Origin: DASXPG01 sp044449445
GTDB lineage: Bacteria; Gemmatimonadota; Gemmatimonadetes; Gemmatimonadales; JACORV01
Reading direction: 5' to 3'
Assembly: GCA_044449445.1 (NCBI GenBank)
Contig: JBIOIA010000108.1
Location: 1-8,805 of the forward strand
Length of the DNA stretch: 8,805 bases
Under the pieces are notes generated by a model, which was given only the letters and a program-made list of their open reading frames with translations, did no database searches and was not told where the DNA came from. The translations under genes were made by a program, and so were the position numbers. Shown in pieces: positions 6,776 through 8,805 of this stretch (within the stretch, counting starts at the first letter, position 1; every line of letters starts with the position of its first letter).

Positions 6776-6820
6776 CGCGGTGGGCGAAAGCCCGTGTGGG
6801 TTCGAGTCCCACCGCCGGTA
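6773..6820 (+). pseudogene. 3' half of a tRNA-Leu gene, probable attachment-site remnant
   Basis: Seen in order: a possible 3' strand of an anticodon stem (CCACGC, 6773-6778); a class II variable arm with GGGC-GAAA-GCCC (6782-6793); a perfect T-arm, GTGGG-TTCGAGT-CCCAC (6796-6812); the acceptor 3' strand CGCCGGT (6813-6819); and discriminator A (6820), followed by CCC rather than CCA. The long variable arm and GTTCGAGTCC loop favour tRNA-Leu over tRNA-Ser or tRNA-Tyr. No matching acceptor 5' strand (ACCGGCG), D-arm or anticodon stem 5' strand is found upstream, where the TPR gene begins. Such 3' halves are typical scars of elements that integrate into tRNA genes. Confidence 0.7.
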
Positions 6821-6830
6821 CCCGCCGCAC

Positions 6831-6859
6831 TTGACTCGGCACTCGATATCACTGATACT
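6831..6859 (+). promoter_or_regulatory. Sigma70-like promoter pointing right
   Basis: TTGACT (6831-6836, 5 of 6 to consensus) and GATACT (6854-6859, 4 of 6) are separated by exactly 17 nt, in an AT-richer patch of otherwise very GC-rich DNA. The expected start is at about 6866. No + strand gene follows; the transcript would run into the hairpin at 6905-6937. Confidence 0.45.
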
Positions 6860-6865
6860 CGGCCT

Positions 6866-6940
6866 ACCGGGGTGCGAACTTGCTGCGGCTGCTTCCGCCG
6901 CGCACGAACGGGTCGGGCGATCAGCCCGGCCCGTTCGCTA
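6866..6940 (+). ncRNA. Candidate small RNA of about 75 nt
   Basis: Inferred from a promoter candidate at 6831-6859 and a strong hairpin at 6905-6937. Between them is a possible small stem GCGGC/GCCGC (6885-6889 with 6897-6901) with loop TGCTTCC. No family recognised. The 3' end would reach the stop codon of the opposing ParB-like gene. Confidence 0.25.
6905..6937. terminator. 14-bp stem hairpin between the tRNA fragment and the ParB-like gene
   Basis: Arms 6905-6918 and 6924-6937 pair fully around the loop GATCA. The one non-Watson-Crick pair (6913/6929) is U-G in a + transcript but A-C in a - transcript, so the fold is stronger for rightward RNA. It directly abuts the TAG stop (6940-6938) of the ParB-like gene. 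There is no long T-run on either side (CTATTCCTCC to the right), so termination is likely but not certain. Confidence 0.5.
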
Positions 6941-7879
6941 TTCCTCCGCCACCCCGCCGGACACCTGGATCTGGCCGGGCTTCACCTTGCCCACGTCGAA
7001 CTTCTTCGCCGAGGCGAGCATCTTGTCGATGACCTCCTCGTACGCCGGCGGCGCGCCCTTCACGAACCGGATCGGGTTGCAGCGGGCCACGACGAACGCC
7101 TTGAGGTAGGGCGACTCGAACCCCTTCTCCTTCAGCTTCTTGACGACCTCGCCGACGGCTTCGTCCAGCTCGAGCAGCTTCCCCGCCCGCTTCTTCCGCT
7201 CGACCAGCGCCTTCGAGAGCTTCGTGTCGAAGAACGCATCCACGCGCTTCAGCACCGGGTGATACTGGGCGCCCGCGAAGCGTCCGTTCTCCTGGTAGCA
7301 CAGGCCGAGCGTGATGAGCGCCGGCTCCTCGAACTCGGTCTCGAACTCGTTCTCGGGGCGGTCGTCGAGCTTCGCCATCGCCTCGGCGAGCCGGCTCACC
7401 TCGAGCGAGCGCTCGCGCAGGTTGTGCGCCTTCTCGGTGTTGAGTACGAGGATCCGGCGGGCTACCGTCTCGTCGGGCACGACGAGCGCGGTAATGGTCC
7501 GTGCGCCGAGCCGCTTGAGGGCGGCGAGCCGGTGGCTGCCGTTGGGCGTCCAGTAGCCGTCGCCTTCGCGCACCACGATGATCGGGTCGAGGAACCGGCC
7601 GAGCTTCTCGATCGCGCCGGCGAGCCGCTTGACGTGCGCGTCCGACAGGTCGCGCTGGTATGGCGTGGGCTCGACTTTGGTGACCGGCAATCCGGCCAGG
7701 ACCAGCCAGCCGCCGCCTAACGGATCCCTGTAGATGCCGATGACGACGCCGCCGTCGCCCGCAACGGCCTCCGCGAGATGCGTGAGGTCGTCGGGTTGCT
7801 TACCGCTCAGGAGCTCGGGAGGCCGGAGGCCCTGCGAGTCGGGCTTCTTCTTGCGTTGCGGCTTGCGTCGAACGGCCAT
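6938..7879 (-). CDS. ParB/sulfiredoxin-like N-terminal domain protein
   Basis: 313 residues from ATG 7879-7877, with GGAGGGG (7894-7888) upstream inside the preceding gene, whose stop is only 2 nt away, so the two are co-transcribed. Seen: a very basic N-terminus (residues 4-13); a ParB-type domain from about 65 to 165 with VEPTPYQRDLSDAHVKRLAGAIEKLG, DPIIVV (98-103) and PNGSHRLAALKRLG (112-125), then an LNTEKAHNLRERSLEVSRLAEAM helix; and a Lys-rich C-terminal region with no obvious helix-turn-helix. Canonical ParB has GERRxRA in the CTP-binding box; here the place is taken by GSHRLAA, closer to ParB-like nuclease or solitary regulator variants. No parA and no parS site are visible, so chromosome or plasmid partition is doubtful. 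It may be a DNA-binding or nucleotide-binding accessory protein. One CGTTAGGC octamer lies in the gene. Confidence 0.75.
   Translation of the reverse strand: MAVRRKPQRKKKPDSQGLRPPELLSGKQPDDLTHLAEAVAGDGGVVIGIYRDPLGGGWLVLAGLPVTKVEPTPYQRDLSDAHVKRLAGAIEKLGRFLDPIIVVREGDGYWTPNGSHRLAALKRLGARTITALVVPDETVARRILVLNTEKAHNLRERSLEVSRLAEAMAKLDDRPENEFETEFEEPALITLGLCYQENGRFAGAQYHPVLKRVDAFFDTKLSKALVERKKRAGKLLELDEAVGEVVKKLKEKGFESPYLKAFVVARCNPIRFVKGAPPAYEEVIDKMLASAKKFDVGKVKPGQIQVSGGVAEE
7715..7722 (-). repeat. CGTTAGGC octamer, copy 3
   Basis: The reverse complement (GCCTAACG) appears on the + strand inside the ParB-like gene, which reads CCG-TTA-GGC there. It is the only in-frame TTA codon I found in that gene. 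Confidence 0.7.
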
Positions 7880-7881
7880 CG

Positions 7882-8805
7882 CTATTGCCCCTCCGGCACC
7901 GGGCAGCGGGCGGCGATCCGATCGAAGCGGGGCTGGCCGCGCAGCCGGGCAAACGTGGGCGTGCGGATCGAGAAGCAGCGCAGCGCCGGTGACGTGATGG
8001 CTTCCAGAATCGTCAGCGCCCGGTCCACCTGTCCGATGAACAGTTGCGGCTCGGGACCCAGGAACGTATCGCCGTTCGAAACAAGCTCGCGGGCTGCGGC
8101 AGCCGTGTCACCCGCCGCGGCGTACACCATCGCGCGCATTTCGTGGGTGCTCGGGTCGCTGGGACCAAGGGACACGGCGGTCTCCACCTCGCGCCGTGCG
8201 CCGGCGACGTCGCCCTGGGCGAGCAGCAGCCGCGCGCGCACGACGTACCCCCGCACCAGCCGAGGGTCGGCGGCGAGGGCGCTGTCCACCCACGCGCGAG
8301 CCTCCGGGATGTGACCTCCCAAAAACGCGAGCTCGGCCATCTCCTCGTACGTCACGGCGCGTCCCGGCTCGAGGTCCAGGGCTCGCCGATACTCGGCGCG
8401 CGCCGCGGCGTCCCGCGAGACGATGACCAGCCCCTGTGCGTACTGGTGATGCGCCTCGGGACTCTGCGGATCGAGCTGCACCGCGCGCGCGAGCGAGGCG
8501 ACGGCCTCGTCCACGTGATCAACGTTCCCGAAGAACGAGCCGACCAGTTGGAAGAACCCGTTGGCGATCCACGTGTCGGAAACGCCCGGCGCCTCGACGA
8601 AGGCATAGAGCCCGACCCCGGTGTGCCGGTCCGGGAACGCGACCACAGCGGCGTCTCGCACCTGCGGATGCATTTTGAGCAGCGTCGCAATCTTGGACGC
8701 GTCGTGGACGAGTCGCAGTCCGCCGCCTTCGCGATCAGCGAAGCGGAACAGCCCGCGCGTGATCCAGTAGTAGACCCGCTTGCCGGTAGCCATCCAGATC
8801 TGGGT
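7882..8805 (-). CDS. Hybrid frame: acyl-CoA synthetase C-terminal fragment joined to a truncated TPR paralog, 5' partial
   Basis: Open from the right edge to TAG 7884-7882. The first in-window ATG is 8793-8791, but TQIW precedes it in frame, so the gene probably starts outside. Residues counted from that ATG: 1-69 resemble the C-terminal domain of AMP-forming ligases, with HPQVRDAAVVAFPD (42-55) and an LYAFVEAPG strand. The normal end of that domain, including the catalytic A10 lysine region, is missing. From about residue 71 (SDTWIAN) the sequence aligns without large gaps to paralog C from about residue 286 (SADAWMA) and continues to a matching terminus (TPTFARLRGQPRFDRI beside DPMFDPIRADPRFQRL). 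So the signal peptide, CPDGTPPPC, COG5616 domain and first TPRs of this paralog are absent. It could be a rearrangement product, a decaying pseudogene, an assembly chimera or a real fusion. The ParB-like gene follows 2 nt downstream. Confidence 0.65.
   Translation of the reverse strand, partial: TQIWMATGKRVYYWITRGLFRFADREGGGLRLVHDASKIATLLKMHPQVRDAAVVAFPDRHTGVGLYAFVEAPGVSDTWIANGFFQLVGSFFGNVDHVDEAVASLARAVQLDPQSPEAHHQYAQGLVIVSRDAAARAEYRRALDLEPGRAVTYEEMAELAFLGGHIPEARAWVDSALAADPRLVRGYVVRARLLLAQGDVAGARREVETAVSLGPSDPSTHEMRAMVYAAAGDTAAAARELVSNGDTFLGPEPQLFIGQVDRALTILEAITSPALRCFSIRTPTFARLRGQPRFDRIAARCPVPEGQ

Noticed and set aside
6734..6820. A complete tRNA-Leu gene
   Set aside because: The region upstream of 6773 has no acceptor 5' strand complementary to CGCCGGT and no D-arm; only the 3' half is present.
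6738..6842. N-terminal extension of paralog A to ATG 6842
   Set aside because: The extension contains VGLEPTR, the usual artefact of translating a tRNA T-arm antisense; ATG 6737 gives a proper signal peptide.
5133..7109. A 658-codon open frame on the + strand opposite paralogs A and B
   Set aside because: Arg/Gly/Ala-rich with no recognisable domain; it is the antisense shadow of GC-rich TPR genes and also runs across the tRNA fragment.
6794..7720. A 308-codon open frame on the + strand opposite the ParB-like gene
   Set aside because: Leu/Arg/Glu-rich antisense translation; the first residues come from the tRNA fragment and hairpin region.

Overview
The window is very GC-rich bacterial DNA, almost entirely coding. 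The organism is probably a member of the Gemmatimonadota or a nearby soil lineage. This is inferred from the style of its exported TPR proteins (signal peptide, CPDGTPPPC motif, COG5616/TolB-like domain, TPRs) and from an octamer, CGTTAGGC, that holds every in-frame TTA codon I found. No rRNA, CRISPR array, transposase or integrase is visible.

Left part, 1-2148, + strand: the 3' half of a molybdopterin-binding subunit and a complete FAD/[4Fe-4S] subunit of a xanthine-oxidase-family enzyme. They overlap by ATGA. The cysteine-rich loop in the second subunit points to the 4-hydroxybenzoyl-CoA reductase type (HcrA, HcrB). The [2Fe-2S] subunit (HcrC) is not in the window. Both genes carry short tandem DNA repeats inside coding sequence: a 9-bp unit in hcrA and a 7-bp unit in hcrB.

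Centre, 2138-6737, - strand: three tandem paralogous genes (here A, B and C in transcription order) for exported COG5616-TPR proteins. They are joined by two identical GTGA stop/start overlaps, so they form a translationally coupled operon. Gene C runs tail to tail into hcrB with an 11-bp overlap.

Gap, 6738-6937: the only noncoding stretch. It holds the 3' half of a tRNA-Leu gene without its 5' half (a candidate attachment-site scar), a good sigma70-like promoter pointing right, and a 14-bp stem hairpin. Together the last two could make a small RNA of about 75 nt.

Right part, 6938-8805, - strand: a ParB/sulfiredoxin-like domain protein lies 2 nt downstream of an odd hybrid reading frame. The start of that frame resembles the C-terminal domain of an AMP-forming acyl-CoA synthetase. 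The rest is the C-terminal half of a fourth paralog of the central TPR family. The frame is open through the right window edge. The truncated paralog, the tRNA fragment and the tandem paralogs suggest repeated duplication and rearrangement at this locus.
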